Shown in pieces: positions 57,001-64,000 of a stretch of DNA of 64,000 nucleotides; the first letter of the stretch is position 1; every line of letters starts with the position of its first letter. The DNA is taken from the NCBI GenBank assembly GCA_030867875.1, contig JAOWCC010000019.1, forward strand, positions 38,049,976-38,113,975. Direction: 5' to 3'. The DNA comes from Actinernus sp. WN-2022 (lineage: Eukaryota; Cnidaria; Anthozoa; Actiniaria; Actinernidae). Position numbers and translations under genes: made by a program. Below the pieces are notes generated by a model, which saw only the letters and a program-made list of their open reading frames with translations, searched no databases and had not been told where the DNA came from.

Positions 57001-59202
57001 TCCATGTTCTATAACAAAATAATGCACTTTCAGTTTCAAAACTCGCGTTCCGCTTGTGCATCCGCAGTTCTTCAAGACCTTGAGCGTGCATTATTTTGTT
57101 ATAGAACATGGATGCATTCGCAGTTCTTCAAGACCTTGTGCGTGCATTATTTTGTTATAGAACATGGATAACCATCTTTTATTTGTTTTAAAAATAAAAG
57201 CACACGAACACAACCGCGTAGAATATTATAAAAATAAGAGTTTTCCTATACCCTCTAAAAATATCGCACTTTCTAGGTCTTGAAAAGCTGCTGAATACAA
57301 TCGCATTCGGCTCGTGCATCCATAGCTTTCGTGTATTATTTGTTTATAGGACAACCATCTTCTATTTGTTATTATAATACAACGCTCTGATTGGATGAAA
57401 ACTGCTTCCTAAAACTATATGGAAAAACAGAAAGTTGCGCGCACTCTTGATCTAGTTGGGAGAATTTACGTTTTGATTATCAAATCGAATGAGTGTTTTC
57501 CCATCTTGTATACTCAGTGTTTTGAGTTATTTTATAAAGGAGATAAACAACATTTTTCAGTGTTACATAAAGACTTGGAGAAGTTTGGGAGAAATCGAAA
57601 CTAGTGGAAAGTAACGCTCGCCCTTCGAGCTCGTTTCTCGTTCTCCCAAACTCCCACTCGTGTTTCTAATAACTCTATTGAAACATGGAAAATGTTTTCT
57701 ATTCCTTAAATTCAGGTCAGAGTGAGCCCATGCAGGAGGACGTGGTGACGAAGACATGGTCCTCTGTGTGCGCTGAGAAAGAACGGTGTATGGAGACCGT
57801 GCTCAGGGCATCTCCAGAGAAAGAGACGGGTCAGAAAACTGGATCTAATAGCACCTCTCCTCATAGCTGTGATCAGCAGGTACTTGCGACACATTTCAGA
57901 GATTTTAGCCAGAAAAAAACTCCGTCCTTCGATCATCTTTATTTTTCATGCACTAGTTTTTAAATAGGGTAAACATTATTTCGTTGGGAAGACGAGAGAA
58001 AGGAAAACGCAATTATGATAATAAATGGAATCAGATATTGAATTCTAAGATTCAAAATGAAGAGATTTGTCCAAGCTATTATTATGAAAACATTTTACGT
58101 TTAAATTGCAGAAATCTGCGCAGTTCGTATGGCCATCTAGCCATGGACTTGGGAAACACGAAAACCTGTTCCTTGCGATTAAAAAGCAACATGAGCTAGT
58201 GGGCAAATTAGAGAACAAAATATCTGAGCTTGAACGGAGGAAAAAGGACAAAGAAAGTACGGATGGTGTTGGAGAAAATAGAATGGCAGAGCAATTCAGC
58301 CATGCTCCAAGGAACTCACTGGTCGACGCAGAGGTCTGTGTGAGCCGGTCGACACAGACCGACTTCAGCTACGACAGTACGGATTATGACGATTATGACC
58401 ATGAAAGCGGTTATGATGAGATGATACCTGGAAGTGAGGATGATTCCAGTGATTGCTACCAAGACTGCGACGGTATGTTTTGACGGCAACGGCGCGATTA
58501 CGACGACGACATGCGATTATTGACTTCACAAGTACATCATGGCGTAGTGTCAGTCTGTGCCAGTCTTCAGTTGAAGAAGAAACTCCTGCTTTTTAGCTGT
58601 TGGTGACAATCAAATTGACATCACAGCGATTCTCCGTCACACGTGCCCTTTGGGAATTTTGTCTCGACGGAAAAGTCGTATTCTGTTGCCGGATGTCAAT
58701 CAAGCAAAACACGTTAAAACTTGAACACATCTGTGGTGCGAAATGAGTTCTCCAAAGGCTTGAAAAAGGTACCGCCGAGGTTTATTCTATCAGCGGGCCT
58801 GGTCTTCCACATTTCCAAGACTTCGTCAGAGATCTTTACTAAAATCTGGACTCAAAATCGGTTTCTGTTGCTTATTTTCTAGCAACAAGGCAGAAACTCA
58901 ATAAACCAATGAGAAGAAATGACGTCCACCAAAACAGGACTTATTCGTCGAGACAAAATTCTGAAAGGGAGCGTGACTGAGAATCGCTGTAATGGCAATT
59001 GATAATCGTTGGTTAACTTTTCGTGGCCGGTCCAAATTGCCATCGTCTGTTAAATTTCACATGAATGCTGTTTTCCAGAATCACATGAAACCCGCCATGC
59101 CATACGGGCCACGTCACGCAAAACGGTGGCTTGTGACGAATTAAGTCATTTAGAGAAACCGGCAGTTATTTCAGTCTGCCTGTTACCAAACAAAAGCCCG
59201 GT
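38945..59202 (+). CDS. TERB1: TERB1-like telomere-bouquet protein, 13 exons, 3' end beyond window
   Basis: Thirteen exons join in phase to about 597 codons. The N-terminal two thirds (residues 1-380) is helical and armadillo-like and follows vertebrate TERB1 (CCDC79) in order: FSQETFSATHTLLSQNE, GGLQIVLSIAK, VQKDALFTLATAVENNCKSQ, LLLCLASNNGVGQDLAR, WPTVCSAICSTLVNPNN, ENQRICCSLFP, VGGLRAAVELL, RNQQLFLENQGLPQLVDLL. TERB1, with TERB2 and MAJIN, fixes telomeres to the inner nuclear membrane in meiotic prophase. A charged coiled-coil (KKQHELVGKLENKISELERR, exon 12) follows, then an acidic Tyr-rich stretch. The TRF1-binding and Myb-like C-terminus of the family is not in the window. The start ATG at 38945 gives a reading of family-like length before the first repeat; a second ATG is four codons on. 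Weaker alternative: another ARM-repeat protein. Confidence 0.78.
39865..39905 (+). ncRNA. Possible minimal hammerhead-ribozyme motif
   Basis: TTGACGAAGGGCTAGTGCTC followed by GAAACATCAGC resembles the hammerhead core CUGANGA-stem II-GAAA-NUH, with stem II GGGC/GCTC, loop TAGT, and GCT/AGC able to form stem I. The first core base is T, not C, so it may be inactive. Such minimal motifs are known in Penelope-like retroelements. It lies in TERB1 intron 1. Confidence 0.35.
39992..40120 (+). CDS. TERB1: TERB1-like exon 2
   Basis: Acceptor TTTCCTCAG, donor GTAAGT, phases 1 and 1. It encodes ELAQDCFEVNGGLQIVLSIA and VQKDALFTLATAVENN. Confidence 0.85.
40385..40560 (-). repeat. Probable dispersed repeat
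   Basis: Minus strand carries degenerate tandem-like peptide IPDYKYQIYDPISDYKDSSK, a sign of a short imperfect nucleotide repeat (GTCTGAAATTGGGT / GTCTGGAATAGGGTATG). Not a supported gene. Confidence 0.35.
40808..40933 (+). CDS. TERB1: TERB1-like exon 3, GC donor
   Basis: Acceptor TTATTTTTCCAG. It encodes CKSQKVLLDPKVFKFIRNNL and TTTAFLLLCLASNN. The only in-phase donor is G|GCAAGT, a GC-AG intron. Phases 1 and 1. Confidence 0.85.
41590..41920 (+). repeat. Uninterrupted copy of the 1.0/1.6-kb repeat
   Basis: A frame open through this copy reads TLVGPNFGGCTRN, LAKSRFFTTNIFLNKILIEE, VTIFLVSTGREECVSALKSG and VYYPPPTTSPNK. It is the empty-site counterpart of the copy split at 1165-1530. The encoded protein is not recognised; the frame lacks exon boundaries in phase with TERB1. 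Confidence 0.6.
42095..42155 (+). CDS. TERB1: TERB1-like exon 4
   Basis: Acceptor TTTGCTGTAG, donor GTAAGT, phases 1 and 2. It encodes GVGQDLARNTKCVHKLCELF, matching 'RTGQTLVRE.GCI.VL..LF'. Confidence 0.85.
42762..42895 (+). CDS. TERB1: TERB1-like exon 5
   Basis: Acceptor TTGTTCCAG, donor GTTTGT, phases 2 and 1. It encodes EAVPCRTSSDQPDQQWFERI and WPTVCSAICSTLVNPNN, the family's 'LWSSVCSTLC..VNNPQN'. Confidence 0.88.
43064..43220. repeat. Foldback MITE in TERB1 intron 5
   Basis: CCTGGTTTCTGGGAAACC with CATCCCTCCC at the left, and GGGAGGGGTGGG with GTTTCCCAGAAACCGG at the right, in inverse order. A related end (CTGTTTCTGGGAAACCA) is at 61444. Confidence 0.7.
43377..43499 (+). CDS. TERB1: TERB1-like exon 6
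   Basis: Acceptor TTTTTCAACCAG, donor GTGAGT, phases 1 and 1. It encodes ENQRICCSLFPAATRVLRSG and RPTITLLGACVMGN; human TERB1 has ENQMFCCSLFP and RPICSFIG at the same places. Confidence 0.9.
44206..45536. repeat. 51/52-bp tandem array, about 26 units, TERB1 intron 6
   Basis: The unit contains CATACGAAATCCGTTCTAAG and GCTACGGACATGCAGTAGTT. Units differ at one variable site (AGTCCCA, ATTCCCA, ATAATCCCA or ATTCTCA) and by small indels such as a duplicated ATGC, so the array has subtypes. It ends 72 bp before exon 7. Confidence 0.95.
45609..45767 (+). CDS. TERB1: TERB1-like exon 7
   Basis: Acceptor TTTTTCCACAG, donor GTATTC, phases 1 and 1. It encodes PECQTRLRIVGGLRAAVELL and FIAHLVSTLGSTYGGH. 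Confidence 0.85.
45888..46068. repeat. Direct duplication in TERB1 intron 7
   Basis: ACTGGCGTGTTTTTAAGATA, then CCTCTGTACAACGATT and TATAACGGCT, occurs twice about 120 bp apart. Confidence 0.7.
47243..47386 (+). CDS. TERB1: TERB1-like exon 8
   Basis: Acceptor TTAATCTCTCAG, donor GTGAGT, phases 1 and 1. It encodes ASNRSEVGELGVVSLLLQCL and RTQCVLALISAVDSC. Confidence 0.86.
47787..47857 (+). CDS. TERB1: TERB1-like exon 9
   Basis: Acceptor ATATTTGCAG, donor GTGGGT, phases 1 and 0. It encodes ERNQQLFLENQGLPQLVDLL, matching 'EENQYDLFKNNGLPLMIQAL'. Confidence 0.9.
47979..53294. repeat. 5.3-kb satellite of alternating 76/75-bp monomers, TERB1 intron 9
   Basis: About 70 monomers. Type A (76 bp) has GTGCTAGGACCAGCAGCATT and ends GTGTCCAGTGACTTAT; type B (75 bp) has GTGGAAGGACCAGCAGCGTC and ends GTATACAGTGATTAC. 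A-B pairs form a 151-bp higher-order unit, interrupted by A-A runs. A has two subtypes (CTAGTGCTAG, CTATTGCTAG) that cluster in blocks. The first 450 bp carry a diverged, longer B (ACCAACAGCATCG, GTGCATGATTAC), as expected at an old array edge. Each monomer has TCGATATATAAA. Confidence 0.97.
53295..53553. mobile_element. Foldback MITE at the satellite's edge
   Basis: Ends CACAGGCAGCCCAAGCTCTA and the inverse, with arms of about 45 bp continuing (TTTTTGTG, ATTTAAAAGCAAC). It interrupts a satellite monomer at GGACCAG; GGACCAT resumes on the other side, suggesting a short imperfect target duplication. Confidence 0.75.
53608..53684. repeat. Small foldback
   Basis: GGCGCTTTCCATTCAACCAA and TTGGTTGAATGGAAAGCGCT flank a 30-bp loop containing ACCGGT. 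Confidence 0.75.
53941..54040. mobile_element. 100-bp foldback MITE nested in another repeat
   Basis: AGCCTGCGTTGCGGCTCTGG through GGAGCGCAGCG and its perfect inverse, split by about 25 bp. The surrounding sequence (GGGGCTGGCT..., CCTAAATCCGTCCCTG) is another repeat with a relative near 62058. Confidence 0.8.
54312..54356 (-). repeat. Inverted remnant of the satellite monomer
   Basis: TACTAGCACTAGGGCTGTCG then CATTGTATTGTAATCACTGG is the reverse complement of the type-A/B junction of the 47.98-53.29 kb array, 1 kb beyond its end and in opposite orientation. Confidence 0.8.
54363..54617. mobile_element. Foldback MITE
   Basis: AGAGCGGTTTTCAGTTGAGT at the left and ACTCAATTGAATTCCGCTCT at the right, with several AAAACCAAACGCAAAT copies in both orientations. 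No coding sequence. Confidence 0.75.
54750..54972. repeat. 119-bp tandem duplication
   Basis: CATTTCTAAAAATC... through GACTGTTTTCAGGG occurs twice (54750 and 54869) with few differences, ending 32 bp before TERB1 exon 10. Confidence 0.85.
55005..55068 (+). CDS. TERB1: TERB1-like exon 10
   Basis: Acceptor TTTTATTCCAG, donor GTATGT, phases 0 and 1. It encodes NQEFKKLAMGVLHCCVVVQP, matching 'NEELNKAATFVLHNCKKI'. Confidence 0.88.
55812..56882. repeat. 110/114-bp tandem array, about 9.6 units, TERB1 intron 10
   Basis: The unit contains ACCAATAAAATACAGTCATT, AGCCAATCACCTGCCTGTAT and TTTTAATATTCCAACT. Units vary mainly by an ATGC insertion and TGTGG/TGCGG. It has grown within a dispersed element whose single-copy relative is at 62395-62620. 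Confidence 0.95.
56985..57190. repeat. Inverted and direct repeat cluster
   Basis: CATGTTCTATAACAAAATAA occurs once forward (57002) and twice inverted (57092, 57151), with GCAGTTCTTCAAGACCTTG duplicated between the inverted copies. Confidence 0.75.
57716..57879 (+). CDS. TERB1: TERB1-like exon 11
   Basis: Acceptor TTAAATTCAG, donor GTACTT, phases 1 and 0. It encodes GQSEPMQEDVVTKTWSSVCA and EKERCMETVLRASPEKETG, a polar linker after the ARM region. Confidence 0.78.
58112..58472 (+). CDS. TERB1: TERB1-like exon 12 (coiled coil and acidic stretch)
   Basis: Acceptor TTTAAATTGCAG, donor GTATGT, phases 0 and 1; 361 nt. It encodes KKQHELVGKLENKISELERR (coiled coil), RSTQTDFSYDS, and the acidic run DYDDYDHESGYDE. 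Confidence 0.82.
58608..59002. repeat. Foldback element filling TERB1 intron 12
   Basis: GACAATCAAATTGACATCAC, AGCGATTCTC and GAATTTTGTCTCGACG at the left are matched in inverse order by CGTCGAGACAAAATTCTG and GAGAATCGCTGTAATGG at the right. Confidence 0.75.
59079..59202 (+). CDS. TERB1: TERB1-like exon 13
   Basis: Acceptor GCTGTTTTCCAG, phase 1. It encodes ESHETRHAIRATSRKTVACD and CLLPNKSP. The best donor is GTATGT at 59203, leaving phase 2. If not spliced, the frame runs to TAG at 59279-59281, inside the first unit of the 31-bp array. Confidence 0.7.
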
Positions 59203-59267
59203 GTATGTACAGGACAAGCGTTTTGGGTACGGCACTCCAAACAGACGGGCCGAGACTATTTTTCAGT

Positions 59268-61419
59268 CTCAGCACCACTAGAATGTCGGGTATGCGTACT
59301 CAGCTCCACTAGAATGTCGGGTATGCGTACTCAGCTCCACTAGAATGTCGGGTATGCGTACTCAGCACCACTAGAATGTCGGGTATGTATACGTACTCAG
59401 CACCACTAGAATGTCGGGTATGCGTACTCAGCACCACTAGAATGTCGGGTATGCGTACTCAGCACCACTAGAATGTCGGGTATGCGTACTCAGCACCACT
59501 AGAATGTCGGGTATGCGTACTCAGCACCACTAGAATGTCGGGTATGCGTACTCAGCACCACTAGAATGTCGGGTATGTATACGTACTCAGCACCACTAGA
59601 ATGTCGGGTATGCGTACTCAGCACCACTAGAATGTCGGGTATGTATACGTACTCAGCACCACTAGAATGTCGGGTATGCGTACTCAGCACCACTAGAATG
59701 TCGGGTATGCGTACTCAGCACCACTAGAATGTCGGGTATGCGTACTCAGCACCACTAGAATGTCGGGTATGCGTACTCAGCACCACTAGAATGTCGGGTA
59801 TGCGTACTCAGCACCACTAGAATGTCGGGTATGCGTACTCAGCTCCACTAGAATGTCGGGTATACGTACTCAGCACCACTAGAATGTCGGGTATACGTAC
59901 TCAGCACCACTAGAATGTCGGGTATGCGTACTCAGCACCACTAGAATGTCGGGTATGTATACGTACTCAGCACCACTAGAATGTCGGATATACGTACTCA
60001 GCACCACTAGAATGTCGGGTATGCGTACTCAGCACCACTAGAATGTCGGGTATGCGTACTCAGCACCACTAGAATGTCGGGTATGTATACGTACTCAGCA
60101 CCACTAGAATGTCGGATATACGTACTCAGCACCACTAGAATGTCGGGTATGCGTACTCAGCTCCACTAGAATGTCGGGTATACGTACTCAGCACCACTAG
60201 AATGTCGGGTATACGTACTCAGCACCACTAGAATGTCGGGTATGCGTACTCAGCACCACTAGAATGTCGGGTATGTATACGTACTCAGCACCACTAGAAT
60301 GTCGGATATACGTACTCAGCACCACTAGAATGTCGGGTATGCGTACTCAGCACCACTAGAATGTCGGGTATGCGTACTCAGCACCACTAGAATGTCGGGT
60401 ATGTATACGTACTCAGCACCACTAGAATGTCGGATATACGTACTCAGCACCACTAGAATGTCGGGTATGCGTACTCAGCACCACTAGAATGTCGGGTATG
60501 CGTACTCAGCACCACTAGAATGTCGGGTATGTATACGTACTCAGCACCACTAGAATGTCGGATATGCGTACTCAGCACCACTAGAATGTCGGGTATGCGT
60601 ACTCAGCACCACTAGAATGTCGGGTATGTATACGTACTCAGCACCACTAGAATGTCGGATATACGTACTCAGCACCACTAGAATGTCGGGTATGCGTACT
60701 CAGCACCACTAGAATGTCGGGTATGTATACGTACTCAGCACCACTAGAATGTCGGATATACGTACTCAGCACCACTAGAATGTCGGGTATGCGTACTCAG
60801 CACCACTAGAATGTCGGGTATGCGTACTCAGCACCACTAGAATGTCGGGTATGTATACGTACTCAGCACCACTAGAATGTCGGATATACGTACTCAGCAC
60901 CACTAGAATGTCGGGTATGCGTACTCAGCACCACTAGAATGTCGGGTATGCGTACTCAGCACCACTAGAATGTCGGGTATGTATACGTACTCAGCACCAC
61001 TAGAATGTCGGGTATGCGTACTCAGCACCACTAGAATGTCGGGTATGCGTACTTAGCACCACTAGAATGTCGGGTATGTATACGTACTCAGCACCACTAG
61101 AATGTCGGATATACGTACTCAGCACCACTAGAATGTCGGGTATGCGTACTCAGCACCACTAGAATGTCGGGTATGCGTACTCAGCACCACTAGAATGTCG
61201 GATATACGTACTCAGCACCACTAGAATGTCGGGTATGCGTACTCAGCACCACTAGAATGTCGGGTATGCGTACTCAGCACCACTAGAATGTCGGGTATGT
61301 ATACGTACTCAGCACCACTAGAATGTCGGGTATGCGTACTCAGCACCACTAGAATGTCGGGTATGCGTACTCAGCACCACTAGAATGTCGGGTATGCGTA
61401 CTCAGCACCACTAGAATGT
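59268..61419. repeat. 31/35-bp tandem array, about 65 units
   Basis: The unit ACTCAGCACCACTAGAATGT + CGGGTATGCGT is 31 bp; a 35-bp variant ends GGGTATGTATACGT and another has CGGATATACGT. From about 59.9 kb these variants recur in a regular order (GCGT, GCGT, TATACGT, GATATACGT), giving a higher-order unit of about four. Confidence 0.96.
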
Positions 61420-61770
61420 GCCCCCCAAAAATGGGATCAATCACTGTTTCTGGGAAACCATTCCCAAAAATCCCGATGTCTGACATCAACCACCGTTTTG
61501 CGCGTCGCCGCCCAATATATGCGTCACTTGTCACACACACAGGTTTCAGCACGAGGCTCCGGGGTAAATTATTTTTTTAATTTCTCAACGAATCTCTGAG
61601 CATTATACATCATAACGAAACCTTTGAGCGTGACAAGTGAAGCATAGAAAGTGGACTATTGTGTTTTACATGCCTGACATCTATTTATATTTGATCCAGC
61701 ACGCATGCTCAGCTGGTTGGATCAAGCTGCCATGCACGCGCCCCAGATGACTCCCAGCGGTCTTACTTAC
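61420..61770. other. No recognised gene
   Basis: Non-array sequence after the 31-bp repeats; contains a CTGTTTCTGGGAAACC fragment of the 43.1-kb MITE family. No exon matching the TERB1 C-terminus was found. Confidence 0.4.
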
Positions 61771-61818
61771 CTAATCCAAGATGGCGTCGAAAGAACTTTC
61801 GACGCCATCTTGGATTAG
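61771..61818. repeat. Perfect 23-bp-arm hairpin
   Basis: CTAATCCAAGATGGCGTCGA plus AAG, a two-base AA loop, then the exact inverse complement. Each arm carries AAGATGGCG, a YY1-like core. Confidence 0.85.
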
Positions 61819-62049
61819 ACTCGTGAAGGTCCTTGCAGGGGCGGATATTTAGACTCAGATTTCCTGGCCTTTCGAGAGCAGCTCTTCAAGCTCGTACGAT
61901 ATTTACTTTACTTACTTACGTTATTCATACTTATTTACCATTTTGTTTCGGTTTTATGTAATAGTTGTATTATTCTGACCTTCATAAATTAAAGACATGC
62001 AGAATATTTATTACATCCCGAAAAAAAAAATGTATTCAAAATGGCGCTA

Positions 62050-62100
62050 TGTTTGCAGCCAGCCCCCCCTAAAAAAATCCTAGATCCGCCCCTGTCTTGG
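62050..62100. repeat. Repeat fragment related to 54.1-kb element
   Basis: CAGCCAGCCCCCCCTAAAAAAATCCTAGATCCGCCCCTG-like end, compare 54165-54196; only a short piece. Confidence 0.4.
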
Positions 62101-62394
62101 GTAGTTTTAAGCTGTTGAAAACGGCTAGACAGTTCATAACAGAATAGAAATTCAGTACAGCATTTCCTCAGCGTTTAATTTTATCAATATTAAGAAACGA
62201 TTGATGCCTCCACGTTTTCATTGATGAATTCTACACTTCAAGCCATTTTTAGTCGCAGTTGACTGTTATAAAGTTGTGTAAAACTTTGTGATACGCTTAG
62301 CGGATCATGTTGATATTTCAGTTATATAAAATAAAGCTCAAAGTTGCTCTCATGAAGACAACTTTTATATTTTATTTTGTTTCCTGTTATCAAT

Positions 62395-62625
62395 TGTGGT
62401 GTACGTGTTTTATTGCCAAATACAGGCACGCGCTGACTGTACGATGAACGAAAAATAATGAATACTGCATGAGGCCGAAGGCAGTTCATCATACAGTCAG
62501 CAAGTGTCTGTATTTGTCGATAAAACACAAACCTAAAGCCTCTAACTTTTAATATTCAAGCTGAGCGCACAGCGTGCTGAAGTCACCAATAAAGCACTCT
62601 CATTAGCCGATGTTGGAATATTAAT
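62395..62625. repeat. Single-copy relative of the 110-bp array element
   Basis: GCGCTGACTGTACGATGAA, GAATACTGCATGAGGCCGAA, CTAACTTTTAATATTC and GAGCGCACAGC occur here as in 55698-55850, but without tandem amplification. Confidence 0.75.
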
Positions 62626-63350
62626 GTCATAAAAGTTAAGTTATTTTCATATGGCGTCGTGTTCTTAGACTATTCACACACGTAATATTTCTTTTGAGCG
62701 ATGAACTCCTCTCATAACACGCAAAATTAATATATAGTACTAGCTAATTTGAACGTCATGCATGTAAAATTTCATTTTGTCCAGTGACTACCAACACACT
62801 GTCTACGACTACGAACGCGCACCAATAAAGGACTGGAACGAGACACGTGTTGGTTTCATTGCACCGTAGCGAGTTCGAGCGAGTTCACGACGGTGAAGTC
62901 AGCGTGTTTTTCGTAGTCACCACAACAGATTACGTTAGTCGGATTTAGCGTAAGAAACTTCACCACTCTTGGATATTTCAATAGCTAACCGTTCAAACAC
63001 ACACTTAATTGCTTCCTGTTCGAATTAACAGCGTTTCTGGGAATAGCTTCTGTGGGAATTTTGGGTCAATTCGGTCGACAACGCGATGGCTTCAGCTCAG
63101 TCTCGCCAAAATGTTGACATTTTCGCGCCATTCGTTGCGTATACTCGGCCCAGTGCTCTAGCCGACCACTAGGCACGTTCAGCCGTAGTCCGTAGTCGCC
63201 GTATCTTAAATTCGCTACTCTTATCTGTCCTGTAACCTGGTCGTTACGTTCCAATGACTAGGATGCAAACGGTTAACATTTTACACCATAACTAGGCGAA
63301 ACGCATGTTGCAATAGAGTAATACGAGCAACATTTTCTTGCAACTTGTGC

Positions 63351-63600
63351 CGATGCAACAATGTAGAATTGCATGTTGCGGCCAGATGTTGCACGTATTG
63401 CCACCTAGGCTGCAACTTGTTCTGCAACCGAAAATTTTGTTGCAAGTTGCCGTAACGTGTTGCAAAAAGTAGACGTCAATCTACTTTTTGTAACATGTTG
63501 CAGCAACTCGAAACAAAATTTTGTTGCAGAACAAGTTGTAGCGTAGGTGGCAATACGTGCAACATCTGGCTGCAACATGCAATTCTACATTGTTGCATCG
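63351..63600. mobile_element. 250-bp foldback element rich in GTTGCA
   Basis: CGATGCAACAATGTAGAATT at the left is inverse to AATTCTACATTGTTGCATCG at the right; arms run about 115 bp with a centre near 63475. GTTGCA or TGCAAC occurs at least ten times within and just outside. Confidence 0.85.
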
Positions 63601-64000
63601 CGAGTCTACCTCCCACAGATTCGCACTAACTATGAAGGTTCAACATAAGATATTTTGGTCCAACAAATTGGAAAACATTAATCACTTAAATCCAATACAA
63701 GATCCAGCTTCAAACTTAAAAATCTCCTCATCCAAAGTTATGTAATCGTTTGAAAGTCTCCGTTCAGTATTAATTTCTCTTACTACTTACCTAAAGTGCT
63801 TCTAACCCTTCCTGAAAATTTTATACCTATGAACCTTTGAAAGGGCTTGAGTATTTCTGCGAAGAAAATTTTGGTTTACAGTTCTACGCTTGTTTGAAAT
63901 GGTGAAAATTTGACCTTTCCTGACCCATGACCGCGTAAGTAAAAGCCTGGGTCGATTCCCGGGTATACGTCATCTTATTAATGCATTATCCTCCATGGCG

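Noticed and set aside
58045..58251. Minus-strand frame MSFFLRSSSDILFSNLPTSS
   Set aside because: Antisense shadow of TERB1 exon 12.
59268..61419. CRISPR-like array of short repeats
   Set aside because: Units are contiguous with no spacers, the genome is eukaryotic, and there are no cas genes.
61535..61562. Microexon of TERB1 between TTTCAG and GGGTAAAT
   Set aside because: Too short to support without cDNA and no family match.

Overview
The window is animal nuclear DNA. It has two spliced genes with many small exons (GT-AG introns, one GC-AG), no operons, and very dense non-autonomous transposons, tRNA-derived SINEs, decayed non-LTR retrotransposons and minisatellites. Intron sizes, the two gene sequences and the repeat types suggest an early-branching marine metazoan, most likely an anthozoan such as a stony coral. 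That assignment is inference; no marker in the window proves it.

The first gene is on the minus strand, 37202 down to 11240. It encodes the mitochondrial complex I accessory subunit NDUFA9. Twelve exons were traced by hand with splice phases that join without a break, giving about 365 residues (human NDUFA9 has 377). Exon 11 is the only uncertain one. A poly(A) signal follows at 11105-11100. The second gene is on the plus strand, from 38945 to at least 59202. It resembles TERB1 (CCDC79), the armadillo-repeat protein that links meiotic telomeres to the nuclear envelope. Thirteen phase-consistent exons are visible; the expected C-terminal Myb-like part lies beyond the window. The two genes are divergent, with start codons about 1.7 kb apart, and the space between is largely filled by two foldback transposons.

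Layout. 1-10.8 kb: repeats only (LINE and SINE remnants, several inverted-repeat elements, a 424-bp tandem array at 4.6-7.4 kb). 11.2-37.2 kb: NDUFA9, whose introns carry a 563-bp near-perfect palindrome, a decayed RT-bearing LINE, a pogo-like TA-flanked element, a 5.65-kb element with AAGATCTT-rich inverted ends, and a TA-flanked element nested inside another. 38.9-59.2 kb: TERB1-like gene, with a 51-bp array in intron 6, a 5.3-kb satellite of 75/76-bp monomers in intron 9, and a 110-bp array in intron 10. 59.3-61.4 kb: a 31-bp array just after the last visible exon. 61.4-64 kb: foldback elements and no recognised exon.

The two genes act separately: one in mitochondrial respiration, the other in meiotic chromosome movement. 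The most unusual content is the repeat architecture: inverted ends made of short palindromes, nested insertions, and a meiotic telomere gene whose introns are occupied by tandem arrays.
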